Source: Candidatus Heimdallarchaeota archaeon
Lineage (GTDB): Archaea > Asgardarchaeota > Heimdallarchaeia > JABLTI01
Reading direction: 5' to 3'
Length of the DNA: 64,000 nucleotides
Assembly: GCA_030614005.1 (NCBI GenBank)
Contig: JAUWKS010000006.1
Coordinates: 1-64,000, forward strand
Shown: piece after piece, positions 18,070 through 26,995 of the stretch
Layout: each line of letters begins with the position of its first letter
Position numbering within the stretch: the stretch's first letter is position 1
Notes under the pieces: model-generated
Databases searched by the model: none
Told to the model about the DNA's origin: nothing
The model's input: the letters and a program-made list of their open reading frames with translations, nothing else
Translations under genes and position numbers: made by a program

Positions 18070-18156
18070 GGTATACTCACTCTTTTTTTCGATATAATTA
18101 GTATTAAGAAGGGATGCTCTTTAAATATTGTTTTGTGTGTAATTCTGAGCACAATT

Positions 18157-18924
18157 TTAATTTAAAATATTAAAAGTTTTTTTTGCATTGTCAAGAGTAA
18201 CCTTTGCTACTTCTTCTTCATCAATTTCTTTTAATTTTGCGATTTCTTTCACCGCGTAGATAACGTATCCCGGTTCATTTCTTTTAAGTTCTGGGAACGG
18301 TGATAAATAAGGTGAATCTGTTTCAGTTAGTATATGTTCTAATGGTACACTCTTAGCTAGTTTGCGATATTTTTTTCTATTAGTAACCGCTGTTGGAATA
18401 GAAATAAAGTATCCTCTATCAATACACTCTTGTGCTGTTTCAACTGTCCCTGAAAAACTATGCATAATAACAGGTACTTCCGCTGTTTTAAGATCCTCAA
18501 CAGCTTTAGCTTCTGCATCTCTACTGTGGATTACTAAAGGTAACTGTATTTCATTTGCAAGGTCAATAAACCTTTGAAAGGTTTTGCTCTGTTTCTCTCG
18601 GAGATCTTGGTCTTTAACCCAATAATAATCTAATCCTACCTCTCCTATAGCAACAATTTCCTTCTTTTCGCTGTAATACTTCATCTGTTCAATTATTTGG
18701 TTGATGTTTAATTCATGATATTGCGCTGGAGGTACTCCTAGAGTAACAAAAATATTTGGAAATTGTCTGTGATATTTAATGGACTGGAGGTAATTTTCCA
18801 CATCAACAGGTGAATCAATGAAGGCAATAACTCCTTTTTCATCTGCATATTTCAAAATATTGCTTAGTTTTGCACCACGTTTTATTATGTGGTGTATGTG
18901 GCAGTGAATATCTATTGCTTTCAT
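18157..18924 (-). CDS. tatD: TatD-family metal-dependent hydrolase
   Basis: A TIM-barrel hydrolase of the TatD family, often with 3'-5' DNase activity. The metal ligands are all visible: DIHCH at residues 5-9, Glu in GEVGLDYY near 95, His in VIHSRDA near 130, His in MHSFSG near 155, and Asp in ETDSPYL near 202. The 255-residue length is normal. Its ATG overlaps the stop of the preceding GNAT gene by four bases, so the two are cotranslated. The coiled-coil and GTPase genes follow 87 bases downstream on the same strand. Confidence 0.93.
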   Translation of the reverse strand: MKAIDIHCHIHHIIKRGAKLSNILKYADEKGVIAFIDSPVDVENYLQSIKYHRQFPNIFVTLGVPPAQYHELNINQIIEQMKYYSEKKEIVAIGEVGLDYYWVKDQDLREKQSKTFQRFIDLANEIQLPLVIHSRDAEAKAVEDLKTAEVPVIMHSFSGTVETAQECIDRGYFISIPTAVTNRKKYRKLAKSVPLEHILTETDSPYLSPFPELKRNEPGYVIYAVKEIAKLKEIDEEEVAKVTLDNAKKTFNILN

Positions 18925-19940
18925 ACTGAACTCTTCTCGTAATCATTATTTAATCCTAACTTTGTTTTGTCAACTAAAAGCATTAAATGACCAAACCATG
19001 TACGCTGAAAACCCAATTTTTCATAAAGTTTGATAGCAGGAGCATTATTCTCATCTACTCCTAAAACAACTTCGCTAATTCTTTGCTTCTTCATCTTTGA
19101 AATATATTGATTTATCATATGCCAAGCTATTCGTTTACCACGATATTCAGGTAAAACACCGATTTCTAAAATCATTCCTTTGTTTTTTGTTGTTGCGGTT
19201 AATAATCCTGCACATAAATTATCTTTATATTTAGCAATTAAGCAGTTTACTTCAAACCCTAATGATTCAAAAATTTCTTTTGTACGATTCAGAAAGGATT
19301 CTGTAACTGCAGGATCTCCAAGGTTTTCAATTTCGTGAAGTAAATCTTTTGAATTGCTATATGCTTGACTAATAATATTGATCATTTCAGTACTAATTTC
19401 ATTTGAAGAAAATATTTCTATGTCATTTCTAACCTCATTTTTCTCTGCAGAAAAAAGAGATGTAGAACAATTCATTTCCAATCGATATGATTTACTTTCA
19501 AAACCTATTTTTTCAAAAAATGAACGATAGCTATTGATTTCTTTTTTATTAAGAGCCCAGGATTCTGCCCAGATTTCCTTAATACCATTTTCATAAGCAA
19601 TTATAATTCCCTTTTTCACTAACTCTTTTCCTATTCCTTTTCTCTGATATCTTGGATGAAGTAGAGGGAAATGACTTATGATTTTGTTTGCTCCTGAAAT
19701 GAAGTAACTATCAAAACGTATTATACCTGCAGGGAAACCATCAACATAGGCGATAAGAAGCTGTTCATCTAAAGTTTTTGTTTTCAAATCTTCCAAAAAA
19801 GACATTTTTACATCATATTCAGTGATATTTAGTCTGTTGAGATATTTCTTCATCCATCTACAACTTTTCATTCCTTTAAGGAAAATTTCTGTCCAATCAT
19901 CTGCGTGATCTTCAGTAGCAGAGAAAATTTGTACATTCAT
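18921..19940 (-). CDS. tandem GNAT N-acetyltransferase
   Basis: A 339-residue protein with two GNAT domains in a row. The acetyl-CoA loop of the first is in HPRYQRKGIGKELV near residue 98, that of the second in LPEYRGKRIAWHMI near 270. The second domain also has the conserved ending NNAPAIKLYEKLGFQ. Family members transfer acetyl from acetyl-CoA to amines or protein N-termini; the substrate is unknown. In such doubles one domain is often inactive. The first loop is the closer match to the consensus (QRKGIG), while the second has RGKRIA. The stop overlaps the tatD start by four bases. Confidence 0.88.
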   Translation of the reverse strand: MNVQIFSATEDHADDWTEIFLKGMKSCRWMKKYLNRLNITEYDVKMSFLEDLKTKTLDEQLLIAYVDGFPAGIIRFDSYFISGANKIISHFPLLHPRYQRKGIGKELVKKGIIIAYENGIKEIWAESWALNKKEINSYRSFFEKIGFESKSYRLEMNCSTSLFSAEKNEVRNDIEIFSSNEISTEMINIISQAYSNSKDLLHEIENLGDPAVTESFLNRTKEIFESLGFEVNCLIAKYKDNLCAGLLTATTKNKGMILEIGVLPEYRGKRIAWHMINQYISKMKKQRISEVVLGVDENNAPAIKLYEKLGFQRTWFGHLMLLVDKTKLGLNNDYEKSSV

Positions 19941-20127
19941 TTATTTTCAGCCTAAATGGTTCTTTCCGAAACTTTGCTTAATTTATTTAATGTTCTTTTT
20001 AATAAAACTTCTTGAATTATCCCCAAAATTTAGGTGATTAGTAGCTAACCAACCACTCATTTTTTAAAGAGATTATATTCAAAGATTGTGAGATAGTTAA
20101 ATTTCATTCCTAAAAATGAGGTAAGCT

Positions 20128-21270
20128 ATGATGATCAAATTTGTTGATCCACAAGTTGGAGAAGAAGAAAAAAAAGCAGTTAATGCTGTTATTGATTCTA
20201 AATATCTGGCAGAAGGACCTGTTGCCAGAGAGTTTGAGAAAATGTACTTAGATTATACTGGAGCAAAATATGCTATTGTTACATCAAATGGCACAACCGC
20301 TCTTCATCTTGCTATAGAAGCATCTGGAATAAAACCGGGAGACGAAGTAATAACCACTCCTTTTACTTTCATTGCATCGAGTAATAGTATTCTATTCAAT
20401 GGAGCAATACCTATTTTTGCGGATATTGACCCAGAGACATATAATTTAGATCCCGAAAAGGTCAAAGAAAAAATAACAAAGAAAACAAAGGCCATTATGC
20501 CTGTACATATCTTCGGAAATCCATGTGATATGAAAGCATTAAAGGAAATTGCTGATGAACATAATCTAATTCTACTTGAAGATGCTTGCCAAGCACATGG
20601 CGCTAAAGTTGATGGAAAACATGCCGGAACTTTAGGAGATGTAGGTTGCTTCTCATTTTATGCATCTAAGAATTTGACATTTGGTGAAGGTGGTTTAATT
20701 CTAACAGATAATGAAGAATTAAAAGACAATATAATGTGTCTGCGAAATCATGGAAGAACACCAAAAGGTGGATATCATCACATTCGTATTGGTTACAATT
20801 ATCGTTCAAATAACCTTGTAGCAGCAGTTGGTGTTGAACAATTAAAGAAACTGCCAAAAATGCTAGAAGTACGAAAAAGAAATGCTGAAATTTTACAAAA
20901 AGAACTAGCTGATGTAGATGGATTTGCTTTGCAGAAGGTCCAAAAAGGGCATGAACATGCTTGGTATATCGCTGCTGGAAGAACGGATAGAGATGATTTA
21001 CCTGCAACTAAAATTGTTGAAGAATTAAAAGCGAAGGATATTGGTTCAAGACAAATTTATTCTATACCATCTTACAAACAACCTGCATACACAGAAATAA
21101 ATGAGTACTATTATTGGGCAAAATATGTTAAATTCCCAGATTATAGTAAAGTCCATTGTCCAATTACCGAACGAATTGGTAGAGATCATTTCCAAATACC
21201 AATTAACCCAGGTGTAACTGTAGAAAACATGTATCATATTGTGGATACAATACGAAAAATCTTTGGTTAA
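20128..21270 (+). CDS. DegT/DnrJ/EryC1-family aminotransferase
   Basis: A PLP enzyme of the sugar aminotransferase family (380 residues), which usually transfers an amino group from glutamate to a keto-sugar nucleotide for surface glycans. Typical blocks are the glycine-rich NGTTALHLA, EDACQAHGA (Asp and Gln of the cofactor site), and SFYASKNLTFGEGG with the PLP lysine. NHGRTPKGGYHH and GYNYRSNNLVAAVG follow. The start is the first of two adjacent ATGs after a GAGGT site. No glycosyltransferase or sugar-nucleotide gene is nearby, so the substrate is not identified. Confidence 0.92.
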   Translation: MMIKFVDPQVGEEEKKAVNAVIDSKYLAEGPVAREFEKMYLDYTGAKYAIVTSNGTTALHLAIEASGIKPGDEVITTPFTFIASSNSILFNGAIPIFADIDPETYNLDPEKVKEKITKKTKAIMPVHIFGNPCDMKALKEIADEHNLILLEDACQAHGAKVDGKHAGTLGDVGCFSFYASKNLTFGEGGLILTDNEELKDNIMCLRNHGRTPKGGYHHIRIGYNYRSNNLVAAVGVEQLKKLPKMLEVRKRNAEILQKELADVDGFALQKVQKGHEHAWYIAAGRTDRDDLPATKIVEELKAKDIGSRQIYSIPSYKQPAYTEINEYYYWAKYVKFPDYSKVHCPITERIGRDHFQIPINPGVTVENMYHIVDTIRKIFG

Positions 21271-21301
21271 TAAATGACGAGTAAAGAGTTAGTTAGTTTG
21301 T

Positions 21302-21322
21302 TTGCTATTATTTGTATAGCAA
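21302..21322. terminator. bidirectional terminator between convergent genes
   Basis: TTGCTAT at 21302-21308 and ATAGCAA at 21316-21322 form a 7-base stem with a 7-base loop, 31 bases after the aminotransferase stop and just beyond the iscU stop on the other strand. T-rich DNA follows on the plus strand. Confidence 0.5.
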
Positions 21323-21326
21323 CAAT

Positions 21327-21704
21327 CTACTTTTCATTTTTCTTCTTTTGATAATCTTCAATTGCCTTATGTAATGCATCAACAGCTAAATTGCTACAGT
21401 GCATCTTGTGTGATGGTAATCCTTGTAGTTCGTTAGCAACATCATCACGAGTCATTGCTAAACCTTCTACCAATGTTTTTCCTTTTGCCATAACTGTTGT
21501 CATACTGCTAGTAGCTATTGCAGAGGCACAACCAAAGGTTCTGAATTTAATATCTTCAATTTTATCGTCCTTGACTTTAATAGTGATTTCCATAGTGTCT
21601 CCACAAACAGGATTACCTACGATGCCTCTTCCATCAGCATCTTCGATTAGTCCTACATTCTGTGGTTTGGAAAAATGTTCCATAACTTTTTTACTGTATA
21701 ACAT
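21327..21704 (-). CDS. iscU: iron-sulfur cluster scaffold IscU
   Basis: The scaffold on which [2Fe-2S] and [4Fe-4S] clusters are assembled with sulfur from IscS. The 125-residue protein has the three cluster cysteines: NPVCGD near residue 37, FGCASA near 64, and HCSNLA near 104, with the regulatory Asp after the first. Its gene lies 80 bases after iscS on the same strand, the standard pairing. No IscA, ferredoxin or Hsc chaperone gene is adjacent. Clients in this window include RLI and the LeuC-type dehydratase. Confidence 0.96.
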   Translation of the reverse strand: MLYSKKVMEHFSKPQNVGLIEDADGRGIVGNPVCGDTMEITIKVKDDKIEDIKFRTFGCASAIATSSMTTVMAKGKTLVEGLAMTRDDVANELQGLPSHKMHCSNLAVDALHKAIEDYQKKKNEK

Positions 21705-21784
21705 TCTTTTTACCTGCTATGTCTTTTCTGTTTTCGAGTTTTGATTTATTAATTCTCTTCTTAAAGATCTCAATAGTATGTCTC

Positions 21785-23002
21785 TTAATGATCATCATGA
21801 CCTTCATCTTTTAGGCTCATAACAAATTCCTCAGTGTCCTTCCGATAGGCGGACATTTCTCTTAAATCTTTCACTACTTCTGGGACTACTTTTAACGTAT
21901 AATCAATATCATCATCTGTGGTCCATCTGCCAAGAGTTAAACGTAATGAACCATGTGCAATTTCTGGTCTCAGACCAATTGCTAATAATACATGAGATGC
22001 ACTTAGTTTCTTTGTTGAACATGCAGAACCAGTTGATGCGTAAATTCCTTGAGCATCTAACCGTAATATCATTGCTTCTCCCTCAACGTATTTGAAGGAA
22101 ATATTGGCATTATGAGGTAAGCGTTTTGTTCTGTGTCCATTGAGTCTAGTATCTTTAACTTTCAGAAATTGGTCAATGAGTTTATCTCTCATTTTGGTTA
22201 ACTTCGCTTGCTCTTGTGGTAAATGTTTTTCAGCTAATTCTGCTGCTTTGCCCAAACCAACAATTCCTGATATATTTTCAGTCCCTGATCTGAAACCTTT
22301 TTCGTGGCCACCACCATGCATTAAAGGTTCTAAACGTGTTCCTTGTTTTTTGTATAGGACTCCTACACCTTTTGGTCCATACAATTTATGTGAACTTATG
22401 GAGAGTAAATCAACACCTAATTCCTCTACATCAACAGGTATCTTTCCAACAGTTTGGACTGCATCTGTATGAAAGACTGCACCAGCATCATGAGTGATTT
22501 CAGCCATTTCTTTTATTGGTTCAATAGTACCAATTTCATTATTGGCGTGCATTATTGAAACTAAAGCTGTTTCTTTTGTAATAGCGTTTTTCAAATCTTC
22601 TAAAGAAACTAAACCGAACTCATCAACTGGTAAATATGTAACTTTTATGCCTGATTTTTCAAGGTATTTGCTTGTATTAAGAATTGCAGGATGTTCAATT
22701 TCAGAAGTAATCAAATGCTTCTTTTCGTTTTTTCTATTTAACACTATACCTTTGAGTGCAGTATTATCCCCTTCGGTACCGCCTGAATTAAATATAATCT
22801 CATTGGTTGATTTTGCACCAATCAAACTTGCAACTCGTTCTCTTGCAAGAATCAAGGCAACATTTGCATTTTGACCCAAAGAATACATTTGTGAAGCATT
22901 TCCATATTCCTCTGAAAAAAACCTCATCATTTCTTCTTTAACTTCTGGGTCAACCGGTGTTGTTGCACTATTATCCATATAGACTCTTCTTACTTCTGAC
23001 AC
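21785..23002 (-). CDS. iscS: cysteine desulfurase IscS/NifS
   Basis: A PLP enzyme that removes sulfur from cysteine and passes it as persulfide to IscU and other acceptors. The 405-residue protein opens with YMDNSATTP. It has the PLP lysine in SSHKLYGPKGVG and the active-site cysteine in STGSACSTKK on the mobile loop. RSGTENISGIVG is also diagnostic. The His- and Asp-rich C-terminus (EGHDDH) is unusual but short. It is the first gene of an iscS-iscU unit. Confidence 0.96.
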   Translation of the reverse strand: MSEVRRVYMDNSATTPVDPEVKEEMMRFFSEEYGNASQMYSLGQNANVALILARERVASLIGAKSTNEIIFNSGGTEGDNTALKGIVLNRKNEKKHLITSEIEHPAILNTSKYLEKSGIKVTYLPVDEFGLVSLEDLKNAITKETALVSIMHANNEIGTIEPIKEMAEITHDAGAVFHTDAVQTVGKIPVDVEELGVDLLSISSHKLYGPKGVGVLYKKQGTRLEPLMHGGGHEKGFRSGTENISGIVGLGKAAELAEKHLPQEQAKLTKMRDKLIDQFLKVKDTRLNGHRTKRLPHNANISFKYVEGEAMILRLDAQGIYASTGSACSTKKLSASHVLLAIGLRPEIAHGSLRLTLGRWTTDDDIDYTLKVVPEVVKDLREMSAYRKDTEEFVMSLKDEGHDDH

Positions 23003-23173
23003 ATTACCACTCAGCGTTTTGTTTTATATATTCGAAGTTCTTTACTAAATATGAAAAGATGTTGATTCAATTTCTTAAGTTTTTGAACCCTCTCACTTTC
23101 CAAACGAAAGGTTTCTATTTGCTTGTCAAAAACAGAAAGGTATTTCATTAAAAATATTTTCAGCTCTTTTAAG

Positions 23174-23184
23174 AAATATTTAAA
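23174..23184 (+). promoter_or_regulatory. TATA-like box of the HMG-CoA reductase gene
   Basis: AAATATTTAAA lies about 46 bases before the ATG at 23230, preceded by purines that could act as BRE. A GAAGGAATGG segment nearer the ATG can serve as ribosome site. Confidence 0.4.
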
Positions 23185-23229
23185 CATCTCTTAGATAAGA
23201 TAAACATCTAGAAGGAATGGTAGTAGAAA

Positions 23230-24528
23230 ATGACTAAATTAACAGATAAAATGATTCAGAAATTGAAACTATTTTCAGGTTTCTATAAATTATCTAGTAT
23301 AGAAAGATTGCAGAAAATACAGAAAATAATACCCGAACTTGATGACAATGATATTTCTCTGTTATTGAAAACGGGTTCATTAGAACTAGATACTATTAAT
23401 AGAATGGTTGAAAATGCTGTTGGATCGATTTCCATTCCTTTCGGTCTTGGAGTTAATTTTGTAATAAATAATAAAATATACGCTGTTCCTATGGCTGTTG
23501 AAGAACCTTCGGTAATTGCTGCTGCAAGTAGCGCTGCAAAGCTTACTCTAGAAACAGGTGGTTTTATTGCTTCAGCTACTGAACAAATAATGATGAGTCA
23601 AATTCAGTTATTAGAAATCAAAAATCCAGAATCCGTTATATCCCTTATTTCTTCAAATAAAGAACAAATAATCGACATTGCAAATTCTAATCATCCCTCT
23701 CTTGTGCGCCACGGTGGTGGTGTAAGAGATGTTAAAGCTAAAGTACTCGATACTAGAGTTGGAAAAATGGTTATTTGTGAACTTTTTGTTGATTGTTGTG
23801 ATGCTATGGGTGCGAATGCTGTAAGTGCAATGGCAGAAGAAGTTGCACCATTTTTAGAAGATCTAACTGGCGGAAGAGCTTTATTACGAATACTTTCAAA
23901 TTTATCAGATCTCAGATTAGCTCGCGCATCATGTCTAATTCCAAAGGAAAAATTGGGTGGAGAAGCAACAGTAGATAATATTGTTGCTGCCTGTGCTTTC
24001 GCAGAAGCAGATCCATATAGAGCTGCTACTCATAATAAAGGGATAATGAATGGCATCTCCTCTGTTATCTTAGCAACAGCAAATGATACTCGTGCAATTG
24101 AAGCCGGTGCTCATGCATATGCAAGTTTAACGGGTCAATATAGTTCTCTAACAAAATGGATTAAAAATGAAAACGGCGACCTTGAAGGTTCAATAGAAGT
24201 ACCCTTAGCTGTTGGAATTGTAGGAGGTGCCACTAAAACTAATCCAATTGCTCAGATAGCACTAAAAATTTTGACGATAAAAAGTGCAAAGGAATTAGCG
24301 CAAGTTGCAGCAACAGTAGGGCTTGCACAAAACTTAGGTGCATTACGTGCATTATCTACATCAGGTATAATTAAAGGACATATGCGTTTACATTCGAAAA
24401 ATGTTGCTATTTCTGCTGGTGCGAAAGGGACGTTAATTGAAATAGTTGCTCAAAAAATGATAGAAGAAGAAAATGTCAAATTCTCTCGAGCAAGAGAACT
24501 ACTAGATGCATTGACTCGTGAGAAATAA
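23230..24528 (+). CDS. hydroxymethylglutaryl-CoA reductase, class II
   Basis: It reduces HMG-CoA to mevalonate, the committed step toward the isoprenoid chains of archaeal lipids. The 432-residue protein aligns by eye with class II enzymes such as that of Pseudomonas mevalonii, not with the class I enzyme most archaea use. The N-terminus has FYKLSSIERLQKI, followed by ENAVGSISIPFGLG and VEEPSVIAAAS with the catalytic Glu. CCDAMGANAV is the nucleotide-site motif. ATHNKGIMNG carries the catalytic Lys, ATANDTRAIEAGAHAYAS the Asp, and GHMRLHSKN the His. Cofactor preference cannot be told. The class II type implies ancient transfer from or with bacteria. Confidence 0.94.
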   Translation: MTKLTDKMIQKLKLFSGFYKLSSIERLQKIQKIIPELDDNDISLLLKTGSLELDTINRMVENAVGSISIPFGLGVNFVINNKIYAVPMAVEEPSVIAAASSAAKLTLETGGFIASATEQIMMSQIQLLEIKNPESVISLISSNKEQIIDIANSNHPSLVRHGGGVRDVKAKVLDTRVGKMVICELFVDCCDAMGANAVSAMAEEVAPFLEDLTGGRALLRILSNLSDLRLARASCLIPKEKLGGEATVDNIVAACAFAEADPYRAATHNKGIMNGISSVILATANDTRAIEAGAHAYASLTGQYSSLTKWIKNENGDLEGSIEVPLAVGIVGGATKTNPIAQIALKILTIKSAKELAQVAATVGLAQNLGALRALSTSGIIKGHMRLHSKNVAISAGAKGTLIEIVAQKMIEEENVKFSRARELLDALTREK

Positions 24529-24665
24529 TTCCTAGAAAATAATTACAAAAAAGTGCTGGTTAACTGGTAGGTTTCCGACTTTAGTTTTTTTAAATAAGGA
24601 ATAGCTTAAGTTATGTATAGCTTAGGTAAGATACATTAACACTAAGCGTTTGGTGTGAAAAACAA

Positions 24666-26840
24666 ATGAAAAAATGGAGTAGAATATTTTTAACATTTAG
24701 TATGATGGTTCTAGTTTGTATATCATTAGCTCCTTCTTCTGTTTTCAGTTGGAAACAAGAAACAAGTGCTTCTTCAAGCAGACCATACTTTACTACTCAT
24801 CAATGGTTAGCTAATGAATCACTTAACCTTTCACCATCAAGTTCCAGAGTACAGTGGATTACAAATAATCTCTTGGCTTTCTGGCATGGTGTGGAAGCTC
24901 CTTATAATTCTGCAGTTGCAGCGGCATATGCTGTTACAGCTGAAGATTATGGTGATATAGGTGATTTAGTTCTCTATCTTGATGCTCCCGGTACTTCAGT
25001 AACAAACAGTTCACTTGCTGATAGAGCACAAGATGAATATGATAGTCTCGTAGCCGAACTTGCAAAAGATGAAATGGATGAATCATTAGCTGCATTTTAT
25101 GCCGGTGCTATGACTCATTACGTTTCTCAAGCAGGTGTTTGGGGTGCAATTTGGGATGAATCCTTATGGGGTACTTTACCCGCTGCTAAGTGGACTTCTT
25201 TTGAGAACCAAATAGAAGCAAGTTTAGATGCAAATTATTTTGATGACGATCAAGACGAGTGGATTAATACTCTCTTTACTCTCGTTCCAACAATAATAAC
25301 TCCAGTAGATGCATATGATGCAACTGTTGATTTAGCTATGAATATCCACCCTGTAGCTCAAAGCTTAGGTGACGATTTCGAAAATGATTGGACAGAAGTA
25401 GCCAATTGGACAACAGTTTACAAAGATGATGTCACTGATTGTTTAACAGATTCTGTTGAAGCAATTTATGCTGCTTTAGATTATGCAATGATTTCTGTTA
25501 ATTGGAATGCAATCACTACGGACGACCCTGTATATACTTATGATAACCTAACTGGTTTTCTGGAAATACCTGATTTTTCAGTTACTTTTACAAATAATAC
25601 TGGGACTTATAATTTAGCAGCAGCAGATGCTGAACTAGCAGAATTCAGAGTTATTATTTATCCAGAAAATGCTTGGGAAGATCCAATCCTATCTTCAGAA
25701 CATGAGGATTTGCAATTTAATGTTGGAACACAAAAATGGTATCATGATGAACATTTGGTGAAAGGAACATCCGCTCAATCCGATCATACAATTCTGTACA
25801 CATTTAAGATGAATCAATCGTCTTTAACATGGAGTAATGCTTCAATTGATTTCTCAGTTGACTTCTTTAAAATTAATTTGACTAGCATAATTACTTTTTA
25901 CGATCCAGCTGACAGAACAGTAGACATAACACATGTAATTATGGACATCTATGAGATACCTGAAGTTAGAGAATTAGATCCAACTGAGGTTCTAAGCGCT
26001 AAGTGGACTCTCTACACAAAAGGTGAAGGTGCACAAGTTAGTGAAGCTATTGGTCTTCCTGCTTATGACACAGAAGGAACCCAACCACATGGAAATCTAA
26101 CGTATGATGCTGTCAATCAAAGCTGGTATGCAGTTGATATTGATATTGGATTGGTATTTACTGCAATTAGGCAACAGTATTATGTTGTCGTTCAATTTGA
26201 AGTGATAGGCATCCCTGTAGGTTATTATAAGAATAGTTCTTATGGACAAGCAGAATTTATTGCCGCATGTATTGGTCAAGATAATGAATACTGGTTTGCA
26301 ACCCGGGATCACCAAATAACAATTTCTGTGCCAGAAATTATCTTTGATGTAGTGGATTTCACGGTTAGTGTTTACAATATCACAGCCTTTTCTGATTATA
26401 AGAACACGTTACTTGATTACTATGAATTAGAACAAAAACCAATATATGAATTTGCTGAAGATGTTAGAGCACATGATTGTAAAGTATTCTTATATGATGG
26501 TATTAAATCAAGTATAACTGAAGAGCTTCTATGGGATTTCGCTGAAGAATATTGGTTTGTAGAGGATATTGACGTCTCTGCCTTACCAGACAATGACTAT
26601 TACATATCTGCTAGAATAGTTAACATGAATATTAACGTAACTACCCCCCAATGGGGTCCAGCATCGATTATTTTCACTATTAATCGACCAATGCCTGTTA
26701 TCTTTTGGATCCTACCTGAATTCTTTGTTGCAGGATTCGTAGTATTATTTGGTTGGTTAGCCTGGTGGCGACCAAGACAAAAGAGACTACAAATAGAAAA
26801 AGAACGTGAAGCAAAAATCGACAAAGGTTTCATGGATTAG
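24666..26840 (+). CDS. exported, membrane-anchored protein with a degenerate phospholipase C-like domain
   Basis: A 724-residue surface protein. The signal peptide (about 1-28) ends just before Trp29, and cleavage there would expose an N-terminal Trp, as in zinc-dependent phospholipase C and S1/P1 nucleases. His45 in THQWLANESL and His151 in AFYAGAMTHYVSQAG match PLC zinc-ligand positions by pattern. However, the Asp and His expected 4 and 10 residues after His151 are Gln155 and Ala161, so the zinc site looks incomplete. Residues about 300-680 are beta-rich, Asn- and Asp-rich repeats. A membrane helix near 689-711 and a basic stop (RPRQKR) anchor the C-terminus. The likely role is binding at the cell surface rather than catalysis. 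Confidence 0.7.
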   Translation: MKKWSRIFLTFSMMVLVCISLAPSSVFSWKQETSASSSRPYFTTHQWLANESLNLSPSSSRVQWITNNLLAFWHGVEAPYNSAVAAAYAVTAEDYGDIGDLVLYLDAPGTSVTNSSLADRAQDEYDSLVAELAKDEMDESLAAFYAGAMTHYVSQAGVWGAIWDESLWGTLPAAKWTSFENQIEASLDANYFDDDQDEWINTLFTLVPTIITPVDAYDATVDLAMNIHPVAQSLGDDFENDWTEVANWTTVYKDDVTDCLTDSVEAIYAALDYAMISVNWNAITTDDPVYTYDNLTGFLEIPDFSVTFTNNTGTYNLAAADAELAEFRVIIYPENAWEDPILSSEHEDLQFNVGTQKWYHDEHLVKGTSAQSDHTILYTFKMNQSSLTWSNASIDFSVDFFKINLTSIITFYDPADRTVDITHVIMDIYEIPEVRELDPTEVLSAKWTLYTKGEGAQVSEAIGLPAYDTEGTQPHGNLTYDAVNQSWYAVDIDIGLVFTAIRQQYYVVVQFEVIGIPVGYYKNSSYGQAEFIAACIGQDNEYWFATRDHQITISVPEIIFDVVDFTVSVYNITAFSDYKNTLLDYYELEQKPIYEFAEDVRAHDCKVFLYDGIKSSITEELLWDFAEEYWFVEDIDVSALPDNDYYISARIVNMNINVTTPQWGPASIIFTINRPMPVIFWILPEFFVAGFVVLFGWLAWWRPRQKRLQIEKEREAKIDKGFMD

Positions 26841-26995
26841 AAGCCTTTTCTTTTTCCTTTTTTTTCATTCATTTTATAACGATTAAATTTTTCTCTTTAT
26901 TATAAAGATACTAGAACTAATACAAAGGATTATTTTACTAAACGTATTTTATAACATTAATTGTAATGTTTAGAGGAAAAAAATAAGGTGATACT

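Noticed and set aside
24601..24630. short tandem ATAGCTTA repeat before the PLC-like gene
   Set aside because: Two imperfect copies 16 bases apart in AT-rich DNA; too short to claim as an operator.
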